Source: Aalborgiella sp040079635 (GTDB taxonomy: Bacteria > Pseudomonadota > Gammaproteobacteria > Burkholderiales > Burkholderiaceae_C). From it: 64,000 nucleotides of DNA. Of this stretch, positions 54,669 to 63,771 are shown piece after piece. The notes under the pieces are model-generated. The model saw only the letters and a program-made list of their open reading frames with translations. It searched no databases and had not been told where the DNA came from. Made by a program: the position numbers and the translations under genes. Location of the stretch: positions 62,001-126,000 of the forward strand of contig JBEBJY010000001.1 of NCBI GenBank assembly GCA_040079635.1, written 5' to 3'. Numbering within the stretch: position 1 is the first letter of the stretch; every line of letters starts with the position of its first letter.

Positions 54669-55775
54669 ATGCCACGTCCCATTCTAGCCACCATTCATAC
54701 AGCGGCTCTGCGTAATAACATCCAGCGCGCAAGCCGTGCTGCTCCCGACTCAAAAGTTTGGGCTGTTGTCAAAGCCAATGCCTATGGTCATGGCATAGAG
54801 CGGGTTTTCGACGGCTTGCGCGGCGCAGACGGTTTTGCCTTGCTAGATTTAGACGAAGCCGTGCGCGTACGCAAGCTGGGCTGGCGTGGCCCCATATTGC
54901 TTTTGGAGGGCGTGTTTGAACAGCGCGATTTGGAGCTGTGCTCGCGCCTGAGTTTGTGGCACACCGTGCACTGCGACGAGCAAATCCAAATGCTGGCAAC
55001 GCATAAAACTGAGGTGCCGCACCGCGTGTTCCTGAAAATGAACTCTGGCATGAACCGCTTGGGCTTTGCCCCACACCAGTACCGCGCTGCATGGACGCGG
55101 TTGAATGCCCTGCCCCAAGTCGAAGAAATTTCGTTGACCACGCACTTTAGCGATGCCGATGGCACAAAAGGCATTGAAGAGCAGTTACGGGTTTTTAATG
55201 CCACCACGCAAGACTTACCGGGTGAACGCAGCTTGGCCAACAGCGCGGCTACACTGCGCCATAGTACGAACGCAGCCGCTGATTGGATTCGCCCTGGGAT
55301 TGCGTTGTATGGCAGTGCACCGGACTTTCCAGAGCATACACATGCTGATTGGCAACTATTGCCAACAATGACTTTATCATCAAAAATAATAGCTACTCAG
55401 GCAATAAATACGCCGGCTACAGTCGGATATGGCTCTATTTTTAAGGCTGAAAAACCCATGACAATAGGCGTGGTTGCTTGCGGCTATGCAGACGGTTACC
55501 CACGCCATTGCAGCACCGGAACACCCGTGTTGGTGCAAGGTATTCGTACCCGCATGGTGGGTCGCGTCAGCATGGACATGATTACTGTCGATTTAGAACC
55601 ACTTGTTCTTGCGGGTGCTGAGGTCGGTGTAGGCAGCGAAGTCACGCTGTGGGGCAATGCCAGCAATGGCGCGGAATTGTCGATTGACGAAGTAGCTCAA
55701 GCCGGTGGCACAGTCGGTTACGAACTGATGTGCGCTTTGGCGCAACGTGTACCTGTTGTGGTTGAGTCGGACTAA
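54669..55775 (+). CDS. alr: Alanine racemase
   Basis: 368 residues. PLP lysine is Lys35 in VVKANAYGHG. The presumed second catalytic base is Tyr254 in VGYG, and GYADGYPRH and RVSMDMITVDL complete the family pattern. It makes D-alanine for peptidoglycan. Residues 240-250 (IATQAINTPAT) are encoded by a dispersed DNA repeat, in a place where relatives have sequences like AVQTLAAGDT. The length is unchanged, so function is probably retained. The end overlaps the end of psd on the other strand by four bases. Confidence 0.97.
   Translation: MPRPILATIHTAALRNNIQRASRAAPDSKVWAVVKANAYGHGIERVFDGLRGADGFALLDLDEAVRVRKLGWRGPILLLEGVFEQRDLELCSRLSLWHTVHCDEQIQMLATHKTEVPHRVFLKMNSGMNRLGFAPHQYRAAWTRLNALPQVEEISLTTHFSDADGTKGIEEQLRVFNATTQDLPGERSLANSAATLRHSTNAAADWIRPGIALYGSAPDFPEHTHADWQLLPTMTLSSKIIATQAINTPATVGYGSIFKAEKPMTIGVVACGYADGYPRHCSTGTPVLVQGIRTRMVGRVSMDMITVDLEPLVLAGAEVGVGSEVTLWGNASNGAELSIDEVAQAGGTVGYELMCALAQRVPVVVESD
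55381..55446 (+). repeat. Dispersed short repeat, copy 3 (inside alr)
   Basis: Core AGGCAATAAATACGCCG at 55399-55415 with AAAATAATAGCTACTC to the left and GCTACAGTCGGATATGG to the right. Outer arms AAAAATAATAGC (55382-55393) and GCTCTATTTTT (55432-55442) are imperfect inverted repeats. In alr the core is translated as TQAINTPA, just before the catalytic tyrosine segment. Confidence 0.75.
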
Positions 55776-56629
55776 GTCCGAAGTTGACACATCGCTTGCC
55801 CAAGCTGCACAGCGCCACCAGCTTCCCAAATCGGGTTAAACGCCACCGTTTTTGAACGACTCTCAGGAAAAAGCATCACCACAGTAGATCCGAGCATGAA
55901 TCGACCCATTTCATCCCCCTGCTTGAGGGAAATAAGCTCATCGTCGTAGCGCCATTCACGCATATCTGTGCTGCGTGGCGGGTTGATTTGGCCATGCCAA
56001 ACCGTTGCCATGCTGCCCACAATGGTGGCACCCACCAGAACGAGTACAAACGGTCCTTGAGCGGTGTCGAACACGCAAACCACGCGCTCATTGCGGGCAA
56101 ACAGACCTGGCACGCCGCGAGCGGTGGTGGGGTTGACTGAAAACAAGTCACCCGGCACGTAAATCATGCGAGTTAATGTGCCATCACAAGGCATATGGAT
56201 GCGGTGGTAGTCTTTGGGGCTGAGGTACAGCGTCGCAAAACTGCCATTTTGAAACTGCGCCGCCAAGGTGCTGTCGCCACCTACCATGGCAGTGGTGGAA
56301 TAGCTGTGTCCTTTGGCTTGGAAGATTTGATCTTGTTTGATATCACCAAACTGGCTGATGGCGCCGTCTACCGGGCAAATAAGTTCAGTGGCTACCATTG
56401 GTCTTGCACCTGGCTTTAAAGCGCGGGTAAAAAAATCGTTGAAGGTAGCGTAGCTGGCGATGTCTGGATTCAGGGCTTCCGCCATGTTGACTTGGTATTT
56501 TTTGACAAACCAGCCGATGACAGAAGTGGTCGTTCTACCGCGCGCTTGGCTGGCAAAGCGGCCGGCGAGTGAGGTCAGCAACTGTTTGGGCAGTAAATAC
56601 TGCGGTAAAACTTTTAAACGATTGATCAC
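55772..56629 (-). CDS. psd: Phosphatidylserine decarboxylase proenzyme
   Basis: 285 residues. The self-cleavage site that creates the pyruvoyl group is in FMLGSTVVML (LGST ~246-249, Ser248). The HIPCDG-like catalytic region reads YHRIHMPCDG. The enzyme makes phosphatidylethanolamine on the inner membrane. Convergent with alr. Confidence 0.97.
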   Translation of the reverse strand: MINRLKVLPQYLLPKQLLTSLAGRFASQARGRTTTSVIGWFVKKYQVNMAEALNPDIASYATFNDFFTRALKPGARPMVATELICPVDGAISQFGDIKQDQIFQAKGHSYSTTAMVGGDSTLAAQFQNGSFATLYLSPKDYHRIHMPCDGTLTRMIYVPGDLFSVNPTTARGVPGLFARNERVVCVFDTAQGPFVLVLVGATIVGSMATVWHGQINPPRSTDMREWRYDDELISLKQGDEMGRFMLGSTVVMLFPESRSKTVAFNPIWEAGGAVQLGQAMCQLRT

Positions 56630-56660
56630 AGCGATTTCCTTTTTACCATGTTCACCATTG

Positions 56661-57647
56661 TCATTTCAACCAGCCACGTTTTCGGAAGTACCACATAGGA
56701 ACTAACGCGCTGCACAGCATCAATATCAAGGCATACGGGTAGCCTAACGACCAGTCAAGTTCGGGCAAAAATTTGAAATTCATGCCGTAAATACTGGCTA
56801 TCAGCGTGGGCGGTAGCAAAGCAACGCTGGCCACGGAGAAGATTTTGATGATCTTATTTTGGTTGATGTTGATGAAACCGACGGTGGCATCCATCAAAAA
56901 GTTGATTTTTTCAAAAACAAATGCGGTGTGCGAGTCGAGTGAGTCAATATCCCGCAAAATTTGCCGTGCTTCTTCAAACTGCTCTGCATTCAGCATTTTG
57001 CTGCGCATCACAAAACTAAGCGCCCTGCGGGTATCCATCATGTTGCGGCGAATCGTGCCGTTCAAGTTCTCATGCCGTGCAATCGCACCCAGTACTTCGC
57101 CAGCCAAAGCATCCGTCACATCGCCAGACAACACTTGGCGGCTGACGGTTTCTAAACCATCGTAAATACCCTCTAAGGTGTCGGCGGAATATTCCGCATC
57201 AGCATCAAACAATTTAAGTAACACTTCTTTGGCGTCTTCAAGCAGACCTGGCGCACGGCGCGCTCGCATACGTAAGAGCCTAAAAACAGGTACATCTTCA
57301 TCGTGAATGGAGAATAAAACACCGTGGCTTTTGAGCTGCGTGTTGGCCAAATTCAAAATAAATGCTACACGAACTGTGCCAGGTTCTTTGTCATCAGCGA
57401 CCAAAAAGTCAGAGCGAATGTGCAAATCACCGTTGTCTTCTTCGTAAAAACGGGCGGATTCTTCGATGTCTTCATCCATCGCGTCTTCTGGAATTGACAA
57501 ACCATAATGTTGCTTAACCCAGCGTTTTTCTTCTAAAGTGGGTGACTCCAGATCTACCCAAATAGGCTGAAACTTGGTAAGTTCTTCTAGCGACTCGATC
57601 TCTTCTTGGAAAAGTCGACCATTGGCTAGGGAAAAGATATTGAGCAT
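56661..57647 (-). CDS. corA: Magnesium/cobalt transporter CorA
   Basis: 328 residues. A large cytoplasmic funnel domain precedes two C-terminal membrane helices. The ion-selectivity motif YGMNF (GMN at 288-290) ends the first, followed by a WSLGYPY loop and a basic FRKRGWLK terminus. It is a pentameric Mg2+ channel. Upstream, 230 bp separate it from the MFS gene on the other strand; I saw no clear riboswitch there, only a partial GGGGT/AACCCC inverted repeat at ~57680-57703. Confidence 0.96.
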   Translation of the reverse strand: MLNIFSLANGRLFQEEIESLEELTKFQPIWVDLESPTLEEKRWVKQHYGLSIPEDAMDEDIEESARFYEEDNGDLHIRSDFLVADDKEPGTVRVAFILNLANTQLKSHGVLFSIHDEDVPVFRLLRMRARRAPGLLEDAKEVLLKLFDADAEYSADTLEGIYDGLETVSRQVLSGDVTDALAGEVLGAIARHENLNGTIRRNMMDTRRALSFVMRSKMLNAEQFEEARQILRDIDSLDSHTAFVFEKINFLMDATVGFININQNKIIKIFSVASVALLPPTLIASIYGMNFKFLPELDWSLGYPYALILMLCSALVPMWYFRKRGWLK

Positions 57648-57877
57648 GGCTCTCTCCCGAAATAAGGTTGCATTAAAAAAGGGGTGGTTTAGCTTTCAAC
57701 CCCAATGCAAACACCCATGCGTTCAATGCAGGGCTATTTGGGAGTTAAAAGCTACCGACTAGGGTAGGTTTCCAAGCGATTGCTCCATTATTTGTAACGG
57801 GTTGATTATGGCACTTTATGGGCCTTTTGTAAGGGTTTATTACTAAGTGATAAAGTCAAAGGCTGATTTAGGAAAAT

Positions 57878-59125
57878 ATGTCGATACAAGTACCAAGCTC
57901 CGTGCCTCGTTCACTCTCGCCTAAGCGAGAACTCTGGCTTTTGCTCACCTTAGCGGGCATCCAATTCACCCATATTCTTGATTTCATGATCATGATGCCT
58001 TTGGGGCCACAATTTACACGCATTTTCTCCATCACAGACGCACAGTTTGGCATGTTGGTGTCCGCTTATACCTTGGCTGCGGGTGCCTCAGGGCTACTGG
58101 CCGCCACTTATTTGGATAAATTCGGCCGCAAAAAACTGCTTTTGGTGTTGTACATCTGCTTTGGCTTGGCAACGCTTGCTTGCGGGCTAGCGCCGACTTA
58201 TTACACCTTGATGGTGGCTCGGGTATTAGCCGGCGTCTTTGGTGGCGTATTGTCCGCCCTGTCTCAAACGATTATTGCGGATGTTATTCCGTACGAGCGA
58301 CGTGGTCGCGCGATGGGTATTGTGATGACATCATTCTCTGTGTCCACTGTGGCGGGTGTGCCCTTGGGCTTGTTTTTGGCAGCGCATTTCAGTTGGCATG
58401 CGCCATTTTTTGGTATCGCTACTTTGGTTGGATTGCTCGCTGCTGGCGCTTACATCACTTTGCCGCCATTGGCGGATCATTTGAAATTGAAAAACAGACC
58501 ATCAGCTTGGCAGGGCATTGAGCAAGTGCTTGCAGATGCCAACCATTTGAAGGCCTTTGCATTCTCAGGTTTGCTGATGTTTGCAGGTTTTACAGTTATT
58601 CCGTTTATCACCATTTATCTGCAAACCAATGTTGGTTGGCGCACCGACCAAGTGCCATATGTGTATTTGTGTGGCGGTTTGGTGACCTTGCTGACTGCGC
58701 GGTTGATTGGCGTGTTGACTGATTGTAAGGGGAAAGTAGTCATGTTTCGATTGATGGCCGTCTTGGTTATTATTCCTATGGTTGTTACTACGCTTACAGA
58801 AGGCTGGCCAATGTGGGCTGTTTTGGTGGTTTCAACAGCTTTCTTTGCCTGTATGAGTGGGCGCATGATTCCAGGTATGGCCATCATCACCGCTGCCGCT
58901 AACCCGCAATTACGGGGTACTTTCATGGCCTTGAATTCAGCTGTTCAGTCAGCAGCCATGGGGATAGCCGCCTTTATTGGTGGCTTAATCATCAGTCGCG
59001 ATGCGCAAAATTTAGTTCAGCACTATTGGATAGCTGCGCTGGTTGGCTCCGGGGCGAGCGTTGCAGCCATTTTTATTGTTGGCAAGCTGAAGTTGTATCA
59101 AACTAACATGCCAGCTGCCAAATAA
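57878..59125 (+). CDS. Major facilitator superfamily transporter
   Basis: 415 residues with twelve hydrophobic helices. The loop 2-3 signature is DKFGRKKLLL (~83-92), and the early FTHILDFMIMMPLGPQ is typical of sugar-efflux/drug-efflux DHA1-type carriers. The second half includes LIGVLTDCKGKVVMF, the repeated loop signature. Substrate unknown. It stands alone between corA and hpf. Confidence 0.9.
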   Translation: MSIQVPSSVPRSLSPKRELWLLLTLAGIQFTHILDFMIMMPLGPQFTRIFSITDAQFGMLVSAYTLAAGASGLLAATYLDKFGRKKLLLVLYICFGLATLACGLAPTYYTLMVARVLAGVFGGVLSALSQTIIADVIPYERRGRAMGIVMTSFSVSTVAGVPLGLFLAAHFSWHAPFFGIATLVGLLAAGAYITLPPLADHLKLKNRPSAWQGIEQVLADANHLKAFAFSGLLMFAGFTVIPFITIYLQTNVGWRTDQVPYVYLCGGLVTLLTARLIGVLTDCKGKVVMFRLMAVLVIIPMVVTTLTEGWPMWAVLVVSTAFFACMSGRMIPGMAIITAAANPQLRGTFMALNSAVQSAAMGIAAFIGGLIISRDAQNLVQHYWIAALVGSGASVAAIFIVGKLKLYQTNMPAAK

Positions 59126-59325
59126 GCCGTTTCACTGACTTACATCAAATACTAGAAAAATTTGCAGAAAAGCTTGCTTGGCTACTTGCAAATGTTGAGC
59201 AGTGAGCGCATAGTAAAGTTACTTGAGGGAAGGTTTCAAGATTTAGCTTAAACCCTTAGGTGTTGCTTGCGCACGAGTTTGCTGTGTAGGAAAAGTTAGC
59301 TCAATGCGTGTTTTGCTTTTGTTTT

Positions 59326-59331
59326 AGGAGG
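59326..59331 (+). promoter_or_regulatory. Strong ribosome binding site of hpf
   Basis: A full AGGAGG lies six bases before ATG 59338. This fixes the hpf start there rather than at the upstream in-frame codon at 59308. Confidence 0.85.
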
Positions 59332-59337
59332 CTACGT

Positions 59338-59667
59338 ATGAATTTGACAATCAGCGGTCACCATCTCGAAGTTACCCCAGCCTTACGCAGTTATGTAACG
59401 GCTAAGTTAGATCGAATTACACGGCATTTTGACCAACTGGTTGATGTGAAAGTTTTGCTAACGGTAGAAAATCAAAAGGAAAAAGACCGAAGACAACGCG
59501 CTGAGTGCAATATTCATGTCAAAGGTAGTGATATGTTTGCTGAGAGTTCGCACGAAGACCTGTACGCTGCTGTCGATGACTTGGTCGACAAGCTGGATCG
59601 TCAAGTTGGACGACACAAAGACAAGGTGAAAGATCACCATCACGATGCACCAAAACGTTTGATGTAG
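59338..59667 (+). CDS. hpf: Ribosome hibernation-promoting factor (HPF/YfiA family)
   Basis: 109 residues, the short-form length. Starts MNLTISGHHLEVTPALRSYV and has the basic region KKEKDRRQRAECNIHV-like segment at ~45-62. It ends with a His-rich KDKVKDHHHD tail. It binds the 30S subunit in stationary phase and promotes 100S dimers. Followed by a strong terminator, so it can be expressed separately from ptsN. In many proteobacteria rpoN precedes this gene; here the upstream gene is the MFS transporter. Confidence 0.96.
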   Translation: MNLTISGHHLEVTPALRSYVTAKLDRITRHFDQLVDVKVLLTVENQKEKDRRQRAECNIHVKGSDMFAESSHEDLYAAVDDLVDKLDRQVGRHKDKVKDHHHDAPKRLM

Positions 59668-59705
59668 TCAGTTACGACGGCTCAAGCTTTAGTTGTAAAA
59701 CTATA

Positions 59706-59754
59706 CCGCCCTACAAAAAGCTTTCAGGTGAGAGCTGTTTTGTAGGGCGGTTTT
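59706..59754 (+). terminator. Intrinsic terminator after hpf
   Basis: A perfect 13-bp stem, CCGCCCTACAAAA (59706-59718) with TTTTGTAGGGCGG (59738-59750). The 19-base loop contains a further AGCT/AGCT pairing, and TTTT follows at once. It lies between hpf and ptsN. Confidence 0.9.
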
Positions 59755-59843
59755 GCGTTTGAAGCAAAATTTGGTTCATTTCCCTAAAATTTAGGTCGAA
59801 TTCATTCTTAATTCATAGCTCGGTGCATAATCTCTTTCCACGT

Positions 59844-60314
59844 ATGAACAGACTTTCCAGCATATTGCCCGCTCCACAAGTTCTTGTGGGCGTAGAGGCT
59901 ACTAGCAAAAAACGCGCTTTTGAGGAAGCTGGTTTGTTGTTTGAGCAGCTACACGGCTTGAATCGTGCTACGGTGACAGACAGCTTGTTTGCGCGTGAGC
60001 GATTAGGTTCCACAGGTCTTGGGCATGGTGTAGCCATCCCTCATGGCCGCATCAAGGGCATGAAAACGCCCATGGCGGCCGTCTTCCAGTTGGCGCAACC
60101 GATTGGTTTTGATGCGCCTGATGAATTACCCGTTAACTTGTTGATTTTTTTGCTGGTGCCTGAAGCAGCAACGCAAAAGCATCTCGAAATTTTGTCTGAA
60201 ATCGCAGAATTATTGAGCGATGCAACGTTACGCGATAAGTTGCAAACGACACAAGACGCGATCCAACTGCACCACTTGATTACTGGCTGGCTGGCAACCC
60301 AAGGTGTTGCATGA
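59844..60314 (+). CDS. ptsN: Nitrogen-related PTS IIA protein (PtsN, EIIA-Ntr)
   Basis: 156 residues from ATG 59844; a GTG at 59823 would add seven atypical residues. The phosphorylated histidine is His67 in GVAIPHGRI. PtsN is a regulatory phosphocarrier linking nitrogen/carbon status and potassium homeostasis. It overlaps hprK by four bases, a linkage well known in proteobacteria. Confidence 0.95.
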   Translation: MNRLSSILPAPQVLVGVEATSKKRAFEEAGLLFEQLHGLNRATVTDSLFARERLGSTGLGHGVAIPHGRIKGMKTPMAAVFQLAQPIGFDAPDELPVNLLIFLLVPEAATQKHLEILSEIAELLSDATLRDKLQTTQDAIQLHHLITGWLATQGVA

Positions 60315-61258
60315 AGCCCACCGTCGTTAGCGCAGACGTACTATTTGAAGCCTTTCGAACCTACTTGAAGTGGGATTGGTTGGTCGGTTTGGCGGCTTCT
60401 GAGCGCCGATTTGATGAGGTTGCCGTCCGGGCAGCACGTTCAAGTGCAGATTTGGTGGGCTATCTCAATTACATTCATCCCTACCGACTGCAGGTTTTAG
60501 GCGAACGCGAAGTCGCATATTTGACCAACGGCACTGAGGCGGACTGTGCACGGCGCATTGCCAGAATTGTCAAACTTGAACCACCTTTGTTGGTGCTCGG
60601 CGATGGGCAAACAGCACCGCCTAGCTTGCTTACCTTGTGCGAGCGTGCCCAAATTCCAGTCTTCTCAACCAAAGAGTCTGCAGCTTTCGTGATCGATGTA
60701 CTGCGTGCTTACTTGGCCAAGCACTTTTCTGACCGCACCACCATGCATGGTGTGTTCATGGATATTTTAGGTTTGGGCGTGATGATCACTGGCGAATCAG
60801 GCTTAGGTAAAAGCGAGTTAGGCTTGGAGTTGATTTCCCGTGGCAACGGCTTGGTGGCTGACGATGCTGTGGATTTATTTCGCATCAACCAAACCACCAT
60901 TGAAGGGCGCTGCCCCGATTTGCTGCAGAACTTGCTAGAAGTGCGCGGCATTGGTTTGTTGGACATTCGGGCCATTTTTGGAGAAACAGCGGTGCGTAGA
61001 CGCATGCGCTTGAAGTTGATCGTTCATTTGGTGCGTCGCGAGACCATGGAGCGTGACTACGACCGCATGCCCTCAGTGCCTTTGACGCAAGATGTTATCG
61101 GCATTCCTGTTCGCAAAGTGGTTATTCAGGTCGTCGCAGGTCGAAATATCGCAGTTTTGGTCGAAGCCGCTGTTCGCAACACTATTTTGCAACTGCGCGG
61201 CATCGATACCTATGAGGAATTTGCCCAGCGCCAGCGCAAAGCGATGGATGCCGGTTAA
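60311..61258 (+). CDS. hprK: HPr kinase/phosphorylase
   Basis: 315 residues. Walker A is GESGLGKS (~160-167), followed by the family LVADDAVDLFRI segment and the signature LEVRGIGLLDIRAIFG (~215-230). It phosphorylates and dephosphorylates HPr on serine and controls the PTS-Ntr branch together with PtsN. It converges on fur with 25 bases between. Confidence 0.97.
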   Translation: MKPTVVSADVLFEAFRTYLKWDWLVGLAASERRFDEVAVRAARSSADLVGYLNYIHPYRLQVLGEREVAYLTNGTEADCARRIARIVKLEPPLLVLGDGQTAPPSLLTLCERAQIPVFSTKESAAFVIDVLRAYLAKHFSDRTTMHGVFMDILGLGVMITGESGLGKSELGLELISRGNGLVADDAVDLFRINQTTIEGRCPDLLQNLLEVRGIGLLDIRAIFGETAVRRRMRLKLIVHLVRRETMERDYDRMPSVPLTQDVIGIPVRKVVIQVVAGRNIAVLVEAAVRNTILQLRGIDTYEEFAQRQRKAMDAG

Positions 61259-61283
61259 TTTCAACGGAAAACTTTTAGCGCGG

Positions 61284-61733
61284 CTAAGTTTGCCGCCCCG
61301 TTTTGGGTTTGATCAAGTTGGGGCATTTCACCTTGGTGCAGTTGGCATAGAGGCTCAAAGCATGGTCGGCAATGGCAAAACCTTTAGCTTTCGCAATCGC
61401 TTTTTGGCGTTTTTCAATTTCTTCGTCAAAAAACTCCTCAACTTTGCCGCAGTCTAGGCAAATCAAATGGTCGTGGTGGTGACCTTCGTTGAGCTCATAC
61501 ACGGCTCTGCCTCCATCAAAACTACTGCGCGTCAAAATACTGGCTTGTTCGAACTGGAGTAACACGCGGTAAACGGTCGCCAGACCAATGTCCGTGCGAT
61601 CTTGCAACAGGATGCGGAACACATCTTCCGCAGTCATATGGCGTGGCTCACCCTTCTGAAAAATTTCCAAAATCTTCAAGCGGGGCAGAGTCGCTTTCAA
61701 GCCCGTATTTTTTAGTTCGTCAATCGTGCTCAT
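61284..61733 (-). CDS. fur: Ferric uptake regulator Fur
   Basis: 149 residues. N-terminal winged-helix (LKNTGLKATLPRLKILEIFQ), regulatory metal site HHHDHLICLDCGKVEEF (~87-103), C-terminal HALSLYANCTKVKC. It represses iron uptake genes with Fe2+. Divergent from bamE with 79 bp between, the conserved arrangement in Burkholderiales. No clear 19-bp Fur box was found in that gap by eye. Confidence 0.97.
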   Translation of the reverse strand: MSTIDELKNTGLKATLPRLKILEIFQKGEPRHMTAEDVFRILLQDRTDIGLATVYRVLLQFEQASILTRSSFDGGRAVYELNEGHHHDHLICLDCGKVEEFFDEEIEKRQKAIAKAKGFAIADHALSLYANCTKVKCPNLIKPKTGRQT

Positions 61734-61812
61734 AAAAGTGCTTTATTTAAGCTCATTATTTGGGCTACTCAGCCGCTACAATGACTCCATCATATCGTTA
61801 TAGTTGCCCATT

Positions 61813-62196
61813 ATGAATACTACACCGCAGACACATCGCCGCACATTACAGCTTTTACTCGCTAGCTTGGCCATCAGTTTATTAACGGCCTGTGGTTCCA
61901 TTCTTTACAAAGCTGAAATCGCCCAAGGCAATTTTGTGTCGAAAGAACAAGTGGCTGCACTCAAACTTGGCATGCCGCGCTTGCAGGTGGCTGATATTTT
62001 GGGTACACCACTGCTTGTCAGTGTTTTTCATGCGGATCGATGGGAATACGTTTTTAACTTGAAGCGCCAAGGTATTGAGACACCATCTTACAAACTTACT
62101 GTTTATTTCAAGGGTGATCTGCTCGACAAGATAGATGGCAGCAATATGCCGACAGAGCAGGAATTTATTGAAACTTTGTCTGGCAATAAGAAATAA
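61813..62196 (+). CDS. bamE: Outer-membrane assembly lipoprotein BamE (SmpA/OmlA)
   Basis: 127 residues from ATG 61813; the TTG at 61804 is less likely. A signal peptide with lipobox LLTAC (Cys27) leads into the SmpA/OmlA domain with GMPRLQVADILGTPL and ADRWEYVF. It is part of the BAM complex that inserts beta-barrel proteins. 29 bp upstream of dapB. Confidence 0.95.
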   Translation: MNTTPQTHRRTLQLLLASLAISLLTACGSILYKAEIAQGNFVSKEQVAALKLGMPRLQVADILGTPLLVSVFHADRWEYVFNLKRQGIETPSYKLTVYFKGDLLDKIDGSNMPTEQEFIETLSGNKK

Positions 62197-62224
62197 AGTT
62201 TAAAGAAAAGATTAAAGAAAAATA

Positions 62225-63046
62225 ATGAAAGACGTGAACTCCGCAAAATTACGCTTGGCTGTTGCGGGTGCCAGTGGCCGCATGGGTCACATGTTGATTG
62301 AGGCTGTGAGTGCTGCAGATGATTGCATATTGGCTGGAGCTCTTGATATTGCTGCCTCACCAGCTATTAATATTGATGCGCTTCAATATATGGGCAAACT
62401 GAGCGGTGTTTTGGTGACAGATGACTTACATCGTGGTTTGGCCAATGCACAGGTCATGATGGATTTCACACGGCCCGAAGGCACATTGGCGCACTTGCAG
62501 GTTTGTCGCGAATTAGGCGTGAAAGCCGTGATCGGCACGACAGGCTTTTCTGACGCTCAAAAAGCTGAAATTGCCGTGATTGCCAAAGATATTGCCATTG
62601 TTATGTCGCCCAACATGAGTGTGGGCGTGAATGTGACGTTTAAGCTGCTTGAAATGGCTGCGAAAGCCTTGAACACCGGTTATGACATCGAAGTAGTTGA
62701 GACGCACCACCGCCATAAAATTGACGCCCCTTCAGGTACCGCTCTGAAAATGGGCGAGGTCATGGCAGACGCTTTAGGCCGCAACTTAAAAGACAATGGC
62801 GTTTTTGAACGCTATGGCGTCACAGGGCCTCGCGATGCATCATCGATTGGTTTTTCGACCATTCGTGGCGGCGACGTTATTGGCGACCATACCGTTATTT
62901 TTGCAGGTACGGGTGAGCGTATCGAAATCAGCCACAAAGCATCAAGCCGCGAGTATTACGCTAAAGGCAGTTTGATGGCAGCGCGCTTCTTGGTTGGCAA
63001 ACCAAATGGCTTGTTTGACATGTTTGATGTGCTGAATTTGCGCTGA
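62225..63046 (+). CDS. dapB: 4-hydroxy-tetrahydrodipicolinate reductase
   Basis: 273 residues. NAD(P) motif VAGASGRMGHML (~14-25), nicotinamide-side GTTGF (~106-110), catalytic ETHHRHKIDAPSGTAL (~160-175). It belongs to lysine and diaminopimelate synthesis. It follows bamE, as is usual in this bacterial group. Confidence 0.97.
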   Translation: MKDVNSAKLRLAVAGASGRMGHMLIEAVSAADDCILAGALDIAASPAINIDALQYMGKLSGVLVTDDLHRGLANAQVMMDFTRPEGTLAHLQVCRELGVKAVIGTTGFSDAQKAEIAVIAKDIAIVMSPNMSVGVNVTFKLLEMAAKALNTGYDIEVVETHHRHKIDAPSGTALKMGEVMADALGRNLKDNGVFERYGVTGPRDASSIGFSTIRGGDVIGDHTVIFAGTGERIEISHKASSREYYAKGSLMAARFLVGKPNGLFDMFDVLNLR

Positions 63047-63085
63047 TTTGGGTGCAAAAACTTAGTTTGTACAACGAGTGAACGC

Positions 63086-63751
63086 ATGAACGCCTTTCAA
63101 TTCATCCTCCAAGGCGATGTCATCAGCAAATCAGTGGCTATATTGCTGCTTTTGATGTCGGTTGCCAGTTGGGTGGTGATTTTATTGAAGGCGTGGACAT
63201 TGCGCCGCGCCAGTGGTGATGTAGCGCGCAGTACCGCTGCTTTTTGGCAATCCGCCTCGGTTGAATCAGGCTTGCTGCAAGCCACAGCCTTTGATCGCTC
63301 TTCGCTTGTTTCACCGTTGATTTCGGCAAGTCAAACCATCAATAGCGCTGGAAAAGGCGGCATTTCTACGGTCTTTAAGCTCGCGCAAGCCGGCGACAAG
63401 GCTCAGCAGCTTACCCGCGTGCTGCGCGACGCATTGCACAGTATCATCAACCAACTCAATTTTGGCCAAGTGTTGCTGGCCACGGTTGGCTCTACCGCGC
63501 CTTTTGTCGGCTTACTTGGCACAGTTTGGGGTATTTACCACGCGCTCACTAGCATTTCTGGCGCAGGGCAGATGACGATTGCTCAGGTGTCTGGCCCAGT
63601 CGGCGAAGCCTTGGTCATGACCGCCGCTGGCTTGGTGGTCGCCATTCCCGCCGTGCTTGCCTACAACGTGTTTGGTCGCATCATTGGTCGCATTGAAGCC
63701 GATTTAGAAGGTTTTGCAAGTGATTTGCGCGAGTTGATGAGTCATCATTAA
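63086..63751 (+). CDS. MotA/TolQ/ExbB proton channel family protein
   Basis: 221 residues with three membrane helices (~15-38, ~130-155, ~170-195). The conserved LLATVGSTAPFVGLLGTVWG lies in the second, and AAGLVVAIPAVLAYN in the third. It forms the proton channel of a TonB/Tol-like energising complex with the ExbD-type protein that follows. ExbB versus TolQ cannot be fully separated here; no tolA/tolB is in view. Confidence 0.93.
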   Translation: MNAFQFILQGDVISKSVAILLLLMSVASWVVILLKAWTLRRASGDVARSTAAFWQSASVESGLLQATAFDRSSLVSPLISASQTINSAGKGGISTVFKLAQAGDKAQQLTRVLRDALHSIINQLNFGQVLLATVGSTAPFVGLLGTVWGIYHALTSISGAGQMTIAQVSGPVGEALVMTAAGLVVAIPAVLAYNVFGRIIGRIEADLEGFASDLRELMSHH

Positions 63752-63771
63752 AGCAATACCATAAGAACGAC

